DNA from: Coix lacryma-jobi var. lacryma-jobi
Lineage: Eukaryota; Streptophyta; Magnoliopsida; Poales; Poaceae
Assembly: GCA_009763385.1 (NCBI GenBank)
Contig: CM019826.1
Span: 64,355,864-64,419,863 of the forward strand
Direction of reading: 5' to 3'
Length of the DNA stretch: 64,000 bases
The notes under the pieces are model-generated. The model was not told where the DNA came from, did not search any database, and saw only the letters and a program-made list of their open reading frames with translations. This document shows, in pieces, positions 20,476 through 32,005 of this stretch (its first letter is position 1; each line of letters opens with the position of its first letter). Made by a program: the position numbers and the translations under genes.

Positions 20476-22614
20476 TTAGCTACCGACGAACTTTGATGAC
20501 GGGTGTTTTTCCGGTTGCGGTGTGAACTCGAATTTCTCCTCCTTTCCACTGATGTGGAGCTGAATTTCTCCAGCTCCTACATCAATGGTGGCTTTTGCAG
20601 TGCTCAGAAATGGCCGTCCCAAGATCAATGGCGTCCGGTGGTCGGGATTAATATCCAGAACCACGAAATCCACCGGGACAAAGAGATTCCGGATTTTCAC
20701 CGGAATATTCTCTGCTATTCCCGCGGGATATCGAAGCGATTGATCGGCTAGCTGCAAACACATAGAAGTAGGGGACAAGGTATGATGATTTAATTTATCA
20801 TATATTACCTTGGGCATGACGCTGACGCTTGCTCCCAGATCACAGAGTGCATGCTCGAAGTGCTGTTCTCCAATTGAACATGCGATCGTTGGGTTTCCTG
20901 GGTCCTTCTTCTTTTCTGGGAGTTGGTTTAAAATGACCGCATTGTTATCTTCGGTCAATTTAACCACATCCCTACTTGGAATTGGTTTCTTCTTATTGAG
21001 CATGTCTCTCAAATATTTTGCATAAGTTGGAACCTACATAGCATCAATAAATGGCACATGTATATATAATTTTTGAATTACCTCGATGAATTTCTTGAAT
21101 TGGTCATCTTCCGTTGGAATTCTGTTTCGATCTGGAAAAGGTAATACATGTGTATCATAGAATTCATGAGGAGCAGTTCGTACCTTGGATGAAGGTTCAG
21201 ATGGGGTCTCCTCTTCTTCGTCTTCATTAACAATATTTTTCTTTGCAGCAGGATTACTACTAGGAACTAAATTAGGATGAGGGTGATCACGAGTGGATTT
21301 ACCACCTCTCGTGGTTACAGCTTTTACCTCCTCATAGTATTTAATTTGAGATTTAATGTTATCTATTGTTTGCTCTAATCTCTTATTAAAATTAATTTGT
21401 TCCTTAAATGCTTCAGAAAAATCTTTCAGTTTAGCATAAATTCCTTCTAACATTTTATCATGTTCAATTAATTTATTACATATGCTATCATTAATTCTAC
21501 CTTGATTAGAAACTAATTTTCCAATAGGAGAATTAAATACGGAGGTTTGAGGCATACCTTTATTGTTCCATTGTTGGATCATTGGAATTGGAGGTTCTCC
21601 GTAGCCACCATTATTAAGAAGGGATTTGGCATCCTCTTTCTTAATTTCTGCTTGACCTTCACTTGACGAAGCGGCTCTTTGCTTGGTGTAGTACTCCTTT
21701 GCAGCACGATCTCTCTTCTCATTTATTCTTTGCTCTAGCAATTTTACCAAAGTTTGCAGGGTAACAGAATCAGCTTGCTTAATTTCAGACATACCTCTAG
21801 CACGTTTTTCTGTCCATCCTTGATTCGCCACCATTGTCTCGATCAGTTTGGTTGCCTTCTCTACAGTGAGAGAGAGATATACACCTCCGGCGGCAGCATC
21901 AATGTGTTGTCGAGATTCTTGCTGGAGTCCATTGTAGAAGCTCTGGATCAAGCACCAGTCTTGCATACCATGGTGAAGACAGTATTCAACATACTCTTGT
22001 AGTCTCTCCCAAGCTTCAGTGATTGTTTCTTCGTCTCCCTGTCCGAAGTTGGAAATCTTGCTACGGAAAAGAATAGTTCGACTTATCGGGCAGAACTTGT
22101 TGAGGAATTGATCCGCGCATCTCACCCACGTCAGCAGGTGTCCAGAGTTGAAGAGGAACCACTGCTTCGCTTTTTCCACTAATGAAAATGGAAAAAGACG
22201 AAGTCTGATGGCATCCTGCAAAACTCCCTGCACAGAAATTGTACTACATATCTCCAGAAAATTCCGGAGGTGAGCGTTGGCATCCTCGGAAGGTTTGCCA
22301 TTAAATGCAATAGCTTGAGCCATACGTATTAAGTGAGGTTTAAGCTCAAAATCTACATTACTAGTAGAAGGTAACACTGGAATGTGAGCAAGAGTAGGCA
22401 TGGAATACTCACAAAGTGTTTTGGTCGACGTCGATGTTGATTGATCGTTGGAGCAGCTTGGTTCGTCAGTCACTTTTGACTGGGATTCTTGTCTCGACGA
22501 ACTCCTCTCACGAAGCTCCAGGTTCTTCCTCGGAGGAGTGAGATTAGCTCTCGCTCTCCTAAGAATGGCCTCAGGATCTTCTTGACAGTCGCTCGGAAGA
22601 TTGAATCCGGCCAT
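20476..22614 (-). CDS. gag: Athila-type Gag-protease of TRG1 (one internal stop)
   Basis: Opens at ATG 22612-22614 (MAGFNLPSDCQEDPEAI) and runs about 710 codons. The Gag part has the retrotransposon-gag core (residues ~90-230: RLRLFPFSLVEKAKQWF, WERLQEYVEYC) and a coiled-coil-like segment. The C-terminal part is an aspartic protease with catalytic ALCDLGASVSVMP and the hydrophobic GRPFLSTAKATIDV strand. The only break is CAG to TAG at 21034-21036, between Gag and protease; TRG2 has CAG there. No CCHC knuckle was found. The frame ends at TAG 20476 with no polymerase after it. Structural protein for virus-like particles; it could package its own RNA if another element supplied the enzymes. Confidence 0.88.
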
Positions 22615-22717
22615 GACTACTTGAACGATCACAAACAACGAACAATATATATACCCGCTAGAACTACGAGGGTTAATTCAATAGAAATCACAAAGAATTA
22701 ATTCTAGCCAATTGCTT

Positions 22718-22734
22718 CCCCGGCAACGGCGCTA
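22718..22734 (-). promoter_or_regulatory. Primer-binding site, tRNA-Asp type (TRG1)
   Basis: Minus strand reads TAGCGCCGTTGCCGGGG a few bases after the 5' LTR. The Athila/Tat primer site is TGGCGCCGTTGCC, pairing with tRNA-Asp. The second base differs here (A for G). A better copy, TGGCGCCGTTGCCGGGG, lies inside the LTR at 22791-22807. Confidence 0.8.
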
Positions 22735-22742
22735 GAAATGTT

Positions 22743-24314
22743 TGTTGACTCTTGCTAACGTCGTCACTAGGAGTAGACTATGGAATCTATCCCCGGCAAC
22801 GGCGCCAGAAAGGTTTGTTGGTACTTCTTAATGTAAGAAGTATAACTAACTATTCGTATGACTATTGGTAGGTTCCGCAAGCGCACAGATTAAGTCTATT
22901 GTAGCACTTCACCCGGGAGTAACCGAGTATCGTATTTATTTCCACAGGGAAGCTACTATGGCAGAACTAACACTAGGACCGCTACGAACAACTAGTGATT
23001 CTAGCAGGTTTTATCGAAAAGTATGAATGGGGGTTGGTTTGTACTACTACTAAAAAGAAAGAAAGACTAACTACTACTAAACTAAATCGGCGGGGTCTGG
23101 CCGATGAACAGATTAATGTTTTCCTACACACTTACGAACACAACTAACTTAGCAATAAAGATTTTATCTAGTTCTTCGAACCGTACACACCCTCTGGACT
23201 ATTTACCTCAGACGTGCACAACGAGGTTTATGATTTAAGAACTAACCCAACTACGTGGTGGAATTCAAGGCTCCCAAGGCTGTCACCACCTGTTTGCTAC
23301 CACAGCTATCCGGGGGCTAGCCACAAACTAAGGTATAATTAGTCTAAGCACCGCGCTTACACTAATATATACTACTCTAATCTTGCATCCAAAACTAGAG
23401 CACTGATTACTCAGCGAAGAACCCAAACTAGATACAAACTAAATACTAAGTTATCTATGATCGAAAGCACTCAACAAGAACAATAAGTAAAGAACTTAAA
23501 GTAAATGCTGAAAGTAGAAGAACACTAAGATAAATGAAGAAAGACTTGGAATTATACTAGAGACTTGGAAGATCCTCTATTACAACTCCAGCTCTTCTCT
23601 TCTTCACTCTCGCTCTCACTCTAAGTCTCTCAACTAGAGTGTTCCTTCACCAGAGCTTCGCTTACAAGAGAGTGGGACTAATGAGGTGAGGTCTGAGTAC
23701 AAATGAGCTCGGGGGGTCCTATTTATAGCCTAAGGGACCTAGGGGGTACTTATGGACCTAGGGTTAGGTCAGGGGGGTGAGTGTGGTGGCGGGCGCCAGC
23801 CCTAGGTGGCGGCCGCCACCCCCCTGGCCGTTGGATCCACCGCCTTTGCTTCAACGGCATCCAGGAGCTCCAGAGAGGCGGTTCCAAGGTCGGTTGCATG
23901 TCCAAATAACCGTCACATGGGCAATTGGGTCATGATCCATGTGACATCCCTTCTTGGCCCTTGGATGCAATGACCTAAGTGATCAATGGCTGCAAATGAG
24001 TGTGGCATGCCTCCACTGGATCAGTGACATGGCAGGGGAGGAGTTTGGGCCTCACTCCCCTAGCGGCCGCCAGTGATGGGTGGCGGGCGCCACCCCACCT
24101 TGGCCCAAAGTGAGCCCAGGTGAGTGTGCTCGCCTCCTGGTGGGTCCTCTTGGTCATTTTGCTCAAAACCTCTGCAATTTCCTACATTCAAATAAAACTC
24201 AAGGACAAGTGGAAATCGTTAGTTTATAAAAGGTTTTTGGTTGATTTTAGGCCCTTGTGTTGTGTTATATGACCTTGTTGATGCTAAGAATATGACACTT
24301 AGTGAGCGTCAACA
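22743..24314 (-). mobile_element. 5' LTR of TRG1 (1572 bp)
   Basis: Ends GCGTCAACA at 24314 next to the ATCAT duplication and TGTTGACTCTTGC at 22743. It contains the same GGTGGCGGCCGCCACC palindrome (about 23807-23822), the TATA sequence on the minus strand (about 23718-23730), and the extra primer-site copy at 22791-22807. Confidence 0.9.
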
Positions 24315-26206
24315 ATCATGAGGTTGGAGAACCTCTTTTTGATGACAAGGACGAGGGTGCTGTAGGGATGGATGACCCAACACTTCGTCCACCTGCTGCG
24401 CCGATTGGGTCGACTTCGACCACGACTGCACGCGGCCCGGACCCGTCTTCCTCTACTACATGGGGGCCATGTGATCCACCACCTTGGGTTGTACCTTTCG
24501 TACCCGAGGAGGCACCAGCTGCTGTTGAGGGGCAGGTTTCTTCAGCTCGGGAGGCTCCACGACACATTCAACGCCAACACCCGCCTCAACAGATGATCGG
24601 CAGCATCGGCGAACGTGACACTCGGTCAAGGTCACAACAAATCTCTCACTTTGCTCATTCTGCATTTGTTGCTGATTTTGAACCCCGAGATGTTGGACAC
24701 GCTTTATCTGATCCAGATTGGATCAATGCCATGCATGAGGAGTTAGAAAATTTTGAGAGAAATCGGGTTTGGGTTTTGGTTCCACCTCCTCCTGAGTGTC
24801 ACCCTATTGGTACAAAATGGGTTTTCAAAAACAAACAAGGAGAGGATGGCCATGTTGTGACAAACAAGGCCAGACTTGTAGCCCAGGGGTATAGCCAGAA
24901 GGAGGGGATAGACTATGAGGAGACTTTTGCTCTCGTAGCTCGTTTGGAGGCAATTAGGATACTCTTGGCTTTTGCTGCATCCAAAGGGTTAAAACTTTTT
25001 CAAATGGATGTCAAGAGTGCCTTCTTAAACGGCTACATAGAAGAAGAGGTTTACGTGAAACAACCCCCCGGTTTCGAAAATCCCAAGTTTCCAAACCATC
25101 TTTTTAAACTTCACAAAGATTTGTATGGTTTGAAACAAGCCCCTAGAGCCTGGTATGATAGGTTGAAATCCTTTTTGCTTGCTAAGGGTTTTAAAATGGG
25201 GTGTGTGGATAAAATGCTTTTTCTCCTCAAGCAAGGCAATGACACTCTCTTGGTCCAGATTTACGTGGATGATATCATTTTCGGTGGTTCTTCTCATGCT
25301 TTGGTTGCCAAGTTTGCAAATACTATGAGCAGGGAGTTTGAGATGAGTATGATGGGCGAGTTGATGTTTTTCCTCGGGTTGCAAATCAAGCAATCCCGAG
25401 AGGGGACGTTCGTGCACCAGGGTAAGTATACCAAGGACATATTGAAGAAGTTCGATATGGGTGAGGCCAAGCCTCTTCGAACACCCATGTCGACCACGAC
25501 GACCCTGGATGCGGACAAGGATGGGGAAGCTGTGGACCAGAAGGAGTACCGGAGTATGATCGGGTCGCTGTTGTACCTGACGGCGACACGCCCGGACATA
25601 CAGTTCGCGGTGTGTCTTTGCGCGTGATTTCAGTCGTTGCCGCGCACCTCTCACCGTCAGGCAGTCAAGCGCATTATGAGGTACTTATGCTTCACTCCAG
25701 AGTTCGGGATTTGGTATTCTGCTTCCTCCACCCTCTCCCTTTGTGGTTATTCTGATGCCGACTTTGCTGGTTGCTGGATTGAGCGCAAGTCCACTTCTGG
25801 GACTTGTCAGTTTATTGGTTCTTCTCTTGTATCGTGGTCCTCTCGCAAGCAGTCTAGTGTCGCCCAGTCTACCACGGAGGCTGAGTATGTTGCTGCGGCC
25901 AGCTGCTGTTCCCAGTTGCTTTGGATGATGGTCACTTTGCGTGATTTTGGTCTGAGCTTTTCTCACGTTCCTTTGCTTTGTGACAGCACGAGTGCTATTA
26001 GCGTTGCTAAGAACCCCGTGCTGCATTCTAAGACCAAACACATTGATGTGCGTTTTCATTTCTTGCGAGACCACTATGAGAAGGGTGATATCGACCTTCG
26101 CCATGTTGATACTCATCATCAGTTGGCTGATATTTTCACCAACCCTTTGGAGCAATCAACTTTTGCTAGGTTGAGAGGTGAGCTTGGTGTGTGTTTCCCC
26201 TTTTAG
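24315..26206 (+). pseudogene. pol: Pol of element D, part 2: reverse transcriptase and RNase H
   Basis: Continues the pol frame after TRG1. Copia RT motifs are clear: TKWVFKNK, RLVAQGYSQ, QMDVKSAFLNG (first catalytic Asp), GLKQAPRAWYDRL and YVDD at 25262-25273. CGA to TGA at 25625 interrupts between RT and RNase H. The RNase H part has GYSDADFAG, STTEAEYVA and KHIDVRFHFLRD with normal spacing, ending at TAG 26204. Copies RNA into DNA and removes the RNA strand inside particles. Apart from the single stop this half is well preserved. Confidence 0.92.
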
Positions 26207-27856
26207 TTGGGGGAAACATTTTGGTTCTTGTAATATAGACTGACTCCTTTTCTTTTCATTTTGTTCTCTTTTCTGGTGAGTTAGTCATTGCATTTCATCA
26301 TGCATTTTCTCTTTCAGAGCTTCATGTATATAATCTTTAGAATGTGACTATGCTCTGGTTAGTGTATACTCCGATGCTATTTAATGATGCTTGTAGCTTA
26401 TGCTCTTTCTGATCACTAATACATGTTGTGAGCTGAGCTATTTTTTTTGAATGCTGAATCTGGTTAATAAACTTAAAACTTGGAACTGTTCACCATTGAG
26501 ATATGCAACTAGCATGTATAGAATGTGTTGAAATCACTTGTGCTTTTCATATATGCTAGGTTGCTATGTCTCTAGTTCTGAGTCATTCACTTGCTTGGTA
26601 TGTTCATATTCTGCTTTAAAATTTGAACCAAGTTAAGTGAATTGGAAAGATCGAGATGGGATTGCTTGTCAGCACATCACAGTGTCGAGACTGTTTCTCA
26701 TTGCACTATGAGTTAAACTTGAGCTATGTAGTGTATGACCGAAACTATTGCCTTAAGCTTCTGATTGCTTCTGCATAGGCTTCGCACAGTTGAAAAGTTA
26801 GGCAATGACAAGTTTTCAACCTCTCGCAATCACATGCTGAAATTTGAACTTGTGTAATTTAACCGCTGGAACTCCGATAAATTTTGAATACACAAGTCTA
26901 TGTTTCATTCTATAGCATGATGATTGAACCTTGCTAGGGGTAGTTCACCTTGTATACATGTTTTATCACTTGTTTGACTTCCTGTCTGTACATGTTCAGT
27001 GCTATTTTGATGGTGAATACCTTTTTGGCTAAGAACTGCTCACTTTGCTCCCATGTCCATATTTCGTATTTGGTGATCAGTTTGAGCCTTTGCTAGCTTT
27101 TTGTGCTTATTATTGAGTCATCCGATTAGCACTTTGTCGAGCATCTTCATATTCTATCGACTATATTCCTGAAGCTGCTAACTTGCTTTTAACTCATATG
27201 CATCTGGAGGGAAGACACTTGATAGTGCATTTTCAACTAAGGGGGAGAAATTTTTGCCAAATCATAAGGGGGAGAAATCATATCTAGGTTGTGTAGGGGG
27301 AGAAATCATATCTTCGTTGTGTGCACTATTGGAGGGGGAGTTTAAGTTGGCTCGGATTTTGAGGATTTTGAATTTTCCAATTGGTTCGGAGCTTTTCTGC
27401 TAGTTGTGTTGAGCCTCTGTGCATCTGTCTTGAGGGACTAGCATTTTTGGCTTTGTTGTTCAATTGGTTCGGAGCTTCTCTGCTAGTTGTGTTGAGCCTC
27501 TGTGCCTCTATCTTGAGGGACTAGCAGTGTTGCCTTGTGAGTGTGATTCTCAATTGGCATCGAGCCTTTCTGCTTTTCAGTCGGTATTTTTCAGTTGGTA
27601 TCGAGCTGTTCTCACGCTAGCGGTGTTGAGCCTATTCTACCTCTTCTTGAGGGCTAGCTTTGCTTTGCTTGGTCACATCGAGCCGTTTCCCATGTCTTTG
27701 GGGACCAAGTTGTTTTGCTTTTTCACATGACCTTTTTCTAGCTTTGATATGCTTTTGGGTCATTTGGACGAGTTCTCTACTTCTCCTTCTTCCTTCTACT
27801 TCTTCTACATTATGATTTGTGTTGGTAGTTGACAATGCACTCATCAAGGGGGAGAT
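26207..27856 (+). other. 3' non-coding region of element D with repeated polypurine tracts
   Basis: 1650 bases, no coding frame. Purine tracts occur at 27239-27250, 27266-27277, 27295-27305 and 27331-27340, and the one that primes plus-strand synthesis, AAGGGGGAGAT, at 27846-27856 directly before the LTR. Multiplied polypurine tracts are a known Sirevirus feature. A tandem repeat lies at 27377-27665. Confidence 0.85.
27377..27665 (+). repeat. Degenerate tandem repeat (period about 83) in D 3' region
   Basis: CAATTGGTTCGGAGC, TGCTAGTTGTGTTGAGCC and TTGAGGGACTAGCA recur at 27377 and 27461, with looser copies (TCGAGC..., GTTGAGCC..., TTGAGGGCTAGC) to 27665. Lies between the early purine tracts and the final one. 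Confidence 0.7.
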
Positions 27857-29453
27857 TGCGGATACATGGGTGTATGTCGAGTCTCAAGTGATGAGTGATT
27901 GTCAACTGGGATAATGTGCATGTTCTTTGGCTTGTGTTGTGCAGGTGTCGAGCACGGATACAGTGATCAAAGGCAAGGTGAAGGTCAAGTAGAGACGTGC
28001 CGTGCCGATGGACCGAGAGCGGTGAAGGGCGGACGTGAGGCTTAGACTGAGGGACCGGTGGCCTGAGGATCAGCTGTGGTGGCTGACAGCCTGGGACAGC
28101 AACGAGCGAAGACTTGCGGGCACGGTGTTGCTCGGGTCGAGGACCTGAGGACAAGTGTCGGCGGACGGGGTGCACGGGCGGTGCATCCCTTCTACGGTTC
28201 GGTTTGGTGGTTGAGCCACAGAAAAACCACCGAGTGGACAGTTTCCAGGTTTGGGCCTCAAAACCTGGGTGCTGATGGTTTCCGAGTTTGGGTCACAAAA
28301 CTCGGGCTAAGGACGGTTTCCAGGTTTGGGCCTCAAAACCTGGGCGCTGCGGGTTTCTGAGTTTGGGCCACAAAACTCAGGCGATGGACGGCTGGTTTCC
28401 TGGTTTGGGCCTCAAAATCGGGGGTTGGTCGTGAAGGATGGTTTCCCGGTTTGGGCCACAAAACTGGGGGCGAAGTCCGGGAAAAGGACGAGCAGAGCGG
28501 TGGCAGCGCGTGGCGGCAATCGGTGAGGTTGCGTCGAGGCAACGCTACCAGTTGTGCGGGCGTGGCTGTCGGATCACCACTATCTTCGAGTTGGTCCAGG
28601 ATAGCCTTAGCCTTAGGGTAGAGTGGGAATTAGAATTAGGATAAGTAGAGGGAGACACCCACCTCCCATCCTATCTGAGTCATTTCCTCTTTGCCTTCTA
28701 GGTTTTCCTGCTCTCCCAATCCCCTGCTGTAGCAACTGAGATCCGCAGAGAACCATACCTCTGTGTACTGGAGATTATGAGGAAGTGAGACCGTAATCTC
28801 ACTGTTGTAGCGTGTGGTAGCCACACGGTTGCAGATCGATGTGTTGATTCGCATTTTGTTCGTGTTCTTCGCGTTCGTCGTTTCTCCGCGATTTTCCCGT
28901 CACTCGATCTCCCTCTCTATTGCGTCTTTTCGAAATCCGTTTGAATCAACTTGTTCTTTATAGTGAGGAGATCATTTCCACCGAAGGAATTCATCTAACT
29001 CCTCACGAACAAGTAGATCGGGTTGATTTTGTTTTCGTGGCGCTTTTTCGTTCATACTCCTTCCCTTTCGATTTCCCGGTGATTGAGTTGATTTGAGCGG
29101 ATGATTTCTTGGGGATAGTCTGCTAACTACCTCATGATCATCCTCTCCAATTTTGGGAACTAGGGATTTGAGTTGAGGGCGACCAAAATCGCCCTCACTG
29201 GGCACTCGCGGACAGTCTGCCATTGTGCCCGCGGACAGTCCGCGCATCGGGGAGACGGCCGGAGCAGTGGCCATGTTTCTCGGGTGTTTTGCCTCGGGTG
29301 ACCGACAGACAGTCCGCCGTTGACAGGCGCGGACAGTCCGGGCTCGACCAGAGGACTTTTAGCAACTATGTTGTTTTGCACTTTTGACCGGCGGATAGTC
29401 CGCTAGGGAACCGTGGACAGTCCGCCCCTGGCGCGGATAGTCCGGGACAAAGA
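27857..29453 (+). mobile_element. 3' LTR of element D, truncated
   Basis: Starts TGCGGATACATGG after the polypurine tract. It matches the 5' LTR through the class I array (28242-28470) and class II array (29206-29446), then stops inside GGGACAAAGA. About 440 bases, including the two-hairpin element and the CTTCA terminus, are missing. Position 28600-28625 also has a short internal deletion relative to the 5' LTR. Confidence 0.9.
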
Positions 29454-29459
29454 ATATCC

Positions 29460-29513
29460 GCAAGTTAGCAGCGTCAGGAATATAGTCGATAGAATATGAA
29501 GATGCTCGATAAA
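29460..29513. repeat. 54-bp direct duplication, right copy (flank of D)
   Basis: Matches 11370-11423 with two mismatches. It is preceded by six bases (29454-29459, ATATCC) that belong neither to the LTR nor to the duplicated flank. The arrangement suggests repair-type insertion or later rearrangement rather than a plain integrase event. Confidence 0.78.
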
Positions 29514-30428
29514 GTGCTGATCCGATGACTGAACAATAAGCACAAAATGCTACCAAAGGCTCAAACTGATCACTAAATACAAAATATGAACATTTGAGCA
29601 AAGTGAGCAATTTTTAGCCAAAAAGGTATTCACCATCAAAATAGCACTAAACATGTATAGACAGGAAGTCAAACAAGTGCTAAACATGTATACAAAGTGA
29701 ACTACCCCTAGCAAGGTTCAATCACCATGCTATAGAATGAAACATAGACTTGTGTATTCAAATTTTATCAGAGTTGCAGCGGTTAGATTACACAAGTTCA
29801 AATTTCAGCATGTGATTGCGAGAGGTTGAAAGCTTGTCATTGCATAACTTTTCAACTGTGCGAAGCCTATGCAGAAGCAATCAGAAGCTTAAAGCAACAG
29901 TTTCGGTCATACACTACACAACTCAAGTTTAACTCAAAGTGCAATGAGAAACAATCTCGATACTGTGATGTGCTGACAAGCAATCCCATCTCGATCTTTC
30001 CAATTCACTTAGCTTGGTTCAAATTTAAAGCAGAATATGAACATACCAAGCAAGTGAATGACTCAGAACTATGCAACCTAGCATATATGAAAAGCACAAG
30101 TGATTTCAACACATTGTACACATGCTAGTTGCATATCTCAATGGTGAACATTTTCAAGTTTTAAGGTCATTAAGCAAGTTCACCATTCATAAAATAGCTC
30201 AGCTCATAACATGTATCAGTGATCAGAAAGAGCATAAGCTACAAGCATCATTATATAGCATCAGAGCATACACTAATCAGAGCACAGTCACATTCTAAAG
30301 ATTATATACATGAAGCTCTGAATGTAAATATGCATGATGAAATGGAAAGACTAACTCATCAGAAAAGAGAACAAAACGAAAAGAAAAGGAGTCAGTCTAT
30401 AATACAAGAACCAAAATGTTTCCCCCAA
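29514..30428 (-). other. 3' non-coding region of element B, part next to pol
   Basis: Reverse complement of the D region 26207-27160 with scattered changes. No coding frame. It lies between the RNase H end of B (30429) and the junction with D. Confidence 0.75.
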
Positions 30429-30684
30429 CTAAAAGGGGAAACACACACCAAGATCACCTCTCAACCTAGCAAAAGTTGATTGGTCCAAAGGCTTGGTGAA
30501 AAATATCAGCCAACTGATGATGAGTATCGACATGGTGGAGGTCGATATCACCCTTCTCATAATGGTCTCGCAAGAAATGAAAGCGCACATCAATGTGTTT
30601 GGTCTTAGAGTGCAGCACGGGGTTCTTAGCAACGCTAATCGCACTCGTGCTGTCACAAAGCAAAGGAATACGAGAAAAGCTTAG
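30429..30684 (-). pseudogene. pol: Pol of element B, C-terminal RNase H piece
   Basis: Encodes LLCDSTSAISVAKNP and KHIDVRFHFLRDHYEKG, then shifts frame near the end (compare IFTNPLEQSTF in D) before the terminal GVCFPF. It is cut from the rest of pol by solo LTR E at the CTTAG site. Confidence 0.88.
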
Positions 30685-32005
30685 TGTTGACACTGGTTAT
30701 CTATCAAAATTAAAGGATAAATAAATATAAAAAGGGCATGAATTCAATCACCAACAAAGGTTTTGGGTTTTAATTGACAATATTCCATGAATTTTGGTGA
30801 ATTATGATTCTGCAGGGACTAAACCAGGAAACCAGCGCTGATTGCTTCCCCTAGAAGGAAACCGACGCGAGATAACACAACCGGCACGTCAGGAATATTC
30901 TAGAAGACTCCAGAGGACACCAGAAGACACCAGGAGGACGGGCACCACGAGACTCTGCCAGGTGGGACCGACCGATCCCACCATGAGACCGGTCAGTCTC
31001 CTCCCGGGCCCACTGGCTTCCGTCTTCTGCAAGATTCCTCCACCGACCTCTAGGATGCATCTTAGCCGTACCTTAAGTCGGTTTGATCCAACGGCCGCGG
31101 TTGATCCCTCAGGGCTATATAAGCAGCCCCATACCCCCCTCTCTAGGCATCTCCCTCTTCATTATTCATCTCCACATCAGAAACTAGGGTTCCAATGTAG
31201 AAGTAGAGGTCCCTCTAGATGAATCTCTTCTAGTTCATCTAGAATTAGATCTAGTTCATCTAGTTGTAATCAAGAGTTAGCTTTCAAGTAGAAGACTAGA
31301 TACCCCTCAATTAGGATTAGAACCTAGTCTTATTCTAGAACTAGAAGAGAGAGAGAGAGGAAGAGATCAAGAAGGAGCTCCGGCCTGTCGGATCAACTTC
31401 TTCATCTTGTACCTGTGGATTCAAGTTCTTCATCGACTTGCTTCAATGATTGTTTCGGTAATCAACATCTATATTTAAGTTTGAGCCATTGTTCTTATTG
31501 TTCTTAAGGTTTATGACTCTCTTTTGAGTACTTTAATTCTAGTCGCTCTAGAGTTAGAGTAGTTGGATAGTATAAGCGTGGTGCTTAGACTTGATAGCTC
31601 ATTTTTGCCTCCTATAACGCTGGTAGTAGTGGTTGTTCGCAAGGGTGACTCTTATAGCCTTGTTGATTCTTCTATAGTCCACTTACCCGTGTGTAGGCTC
31701 GGTAGGATTATACATTTGCATAAAAGAATCATACTCTGTTTGTGACCTTTTATGGCAACTTCCCCAATAAGAATAATATAAACATATCACTCTTAAGTTG
31801 GATTTAGATAACCTTAGTGATCCCCTCTATACTTTTAGCTTCTCCATCCTTGTTAGTTACTCAGGGGTTATACACTTGAGACTCATCGCTATCCGTTCCT
31901 TTGGGTTCGATAATAAAACTGGGTTACTCCGGTGAAGTGCTACATCGGTAGATTTTATCTGTGCGCTTGCGGATAAAGTACAATGTGCATTAATTTATAC
32001 CAACA
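30685..32005 (+). mobile_element. Solo LTR E (1321 bp), Athila/Tat-like
   Basis: TGTTGACACTGG to TTATACCAACA, flanked by CTTAG (30680-30684 and 32006-32010), so a solo LTR left by LTR-LTR recombination. TATA sequence TATATAA at 31116-31122. The end (GTGAAGTGCTACATCGG...TGTGCGCTTGCGGATAAAG...TACCAACA) is like the inner part of the TRG LTRs, placing it in the same broad lineage. An ATCTAGTTC repeat is at about 31220-31262. It disrupts the RNase H region of B. Confidence 0.88.

Larger units (their letters stand above)
17497..24314 (-). mobile_element. TRG1: gag-protease-only Athila-type retrotransposon (6818 bp)
   Basis: Complete, minus strand, inserted in D with target duplication ATCAT (17492-17496 and 24315-24319). 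LTRs 17497-19064 and 22743-24314 are nearly identical by eye, so it is rather young. Between them are a tRNA-Asp primer site, one Gag-protease frame, about 1.4 kb of non-coding DNA and a polypurine tract. No reverse transcriptase, RNase H or integrase is present. This is the organisation known in plants as TR-GAG elements: mobilised, if at all, by enzymes of a related autonomous element. Confidence 0.9.
11424..29459 (+). mobile_element. Element D: Sirevirus-type Copia retrotransposon inserted in B
   Basis: 5' LTR 11424-13506, primer site, gag, pol interrupted by TRG1, 3' non-coding region and a 3' LTR that stops early at 29453. The last roughly 440 bases of the 3' LTR are missing, six bases (ATATCC) of unknown origin follow, and then a 54-bp repeat of the left flank. 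Gag and pol carry several stops and two one-base deletions. Confidence 0.9.

Noticed and set aside
20503..21025. Plus-strand frames opposite TRG1 protease
   Set aside because: Antisense shadows of the Gag-protease frame, without recognisable domains.
25025..25654. Long antisense frames opposite Copia RT (also 32308-32937 and 62614-63243)
   Set aside because: Mirror images of the conserved pol frame; they appear wherever pol does, and the sense frame carries all the motifs.
30685..32005. E as a MITE or host gene fragment
   Set aside because: TG...CA ends, a 5-bp CTTAG duplication, a TATA box and an Athila-like 3' end make a solo LTR the better reading.
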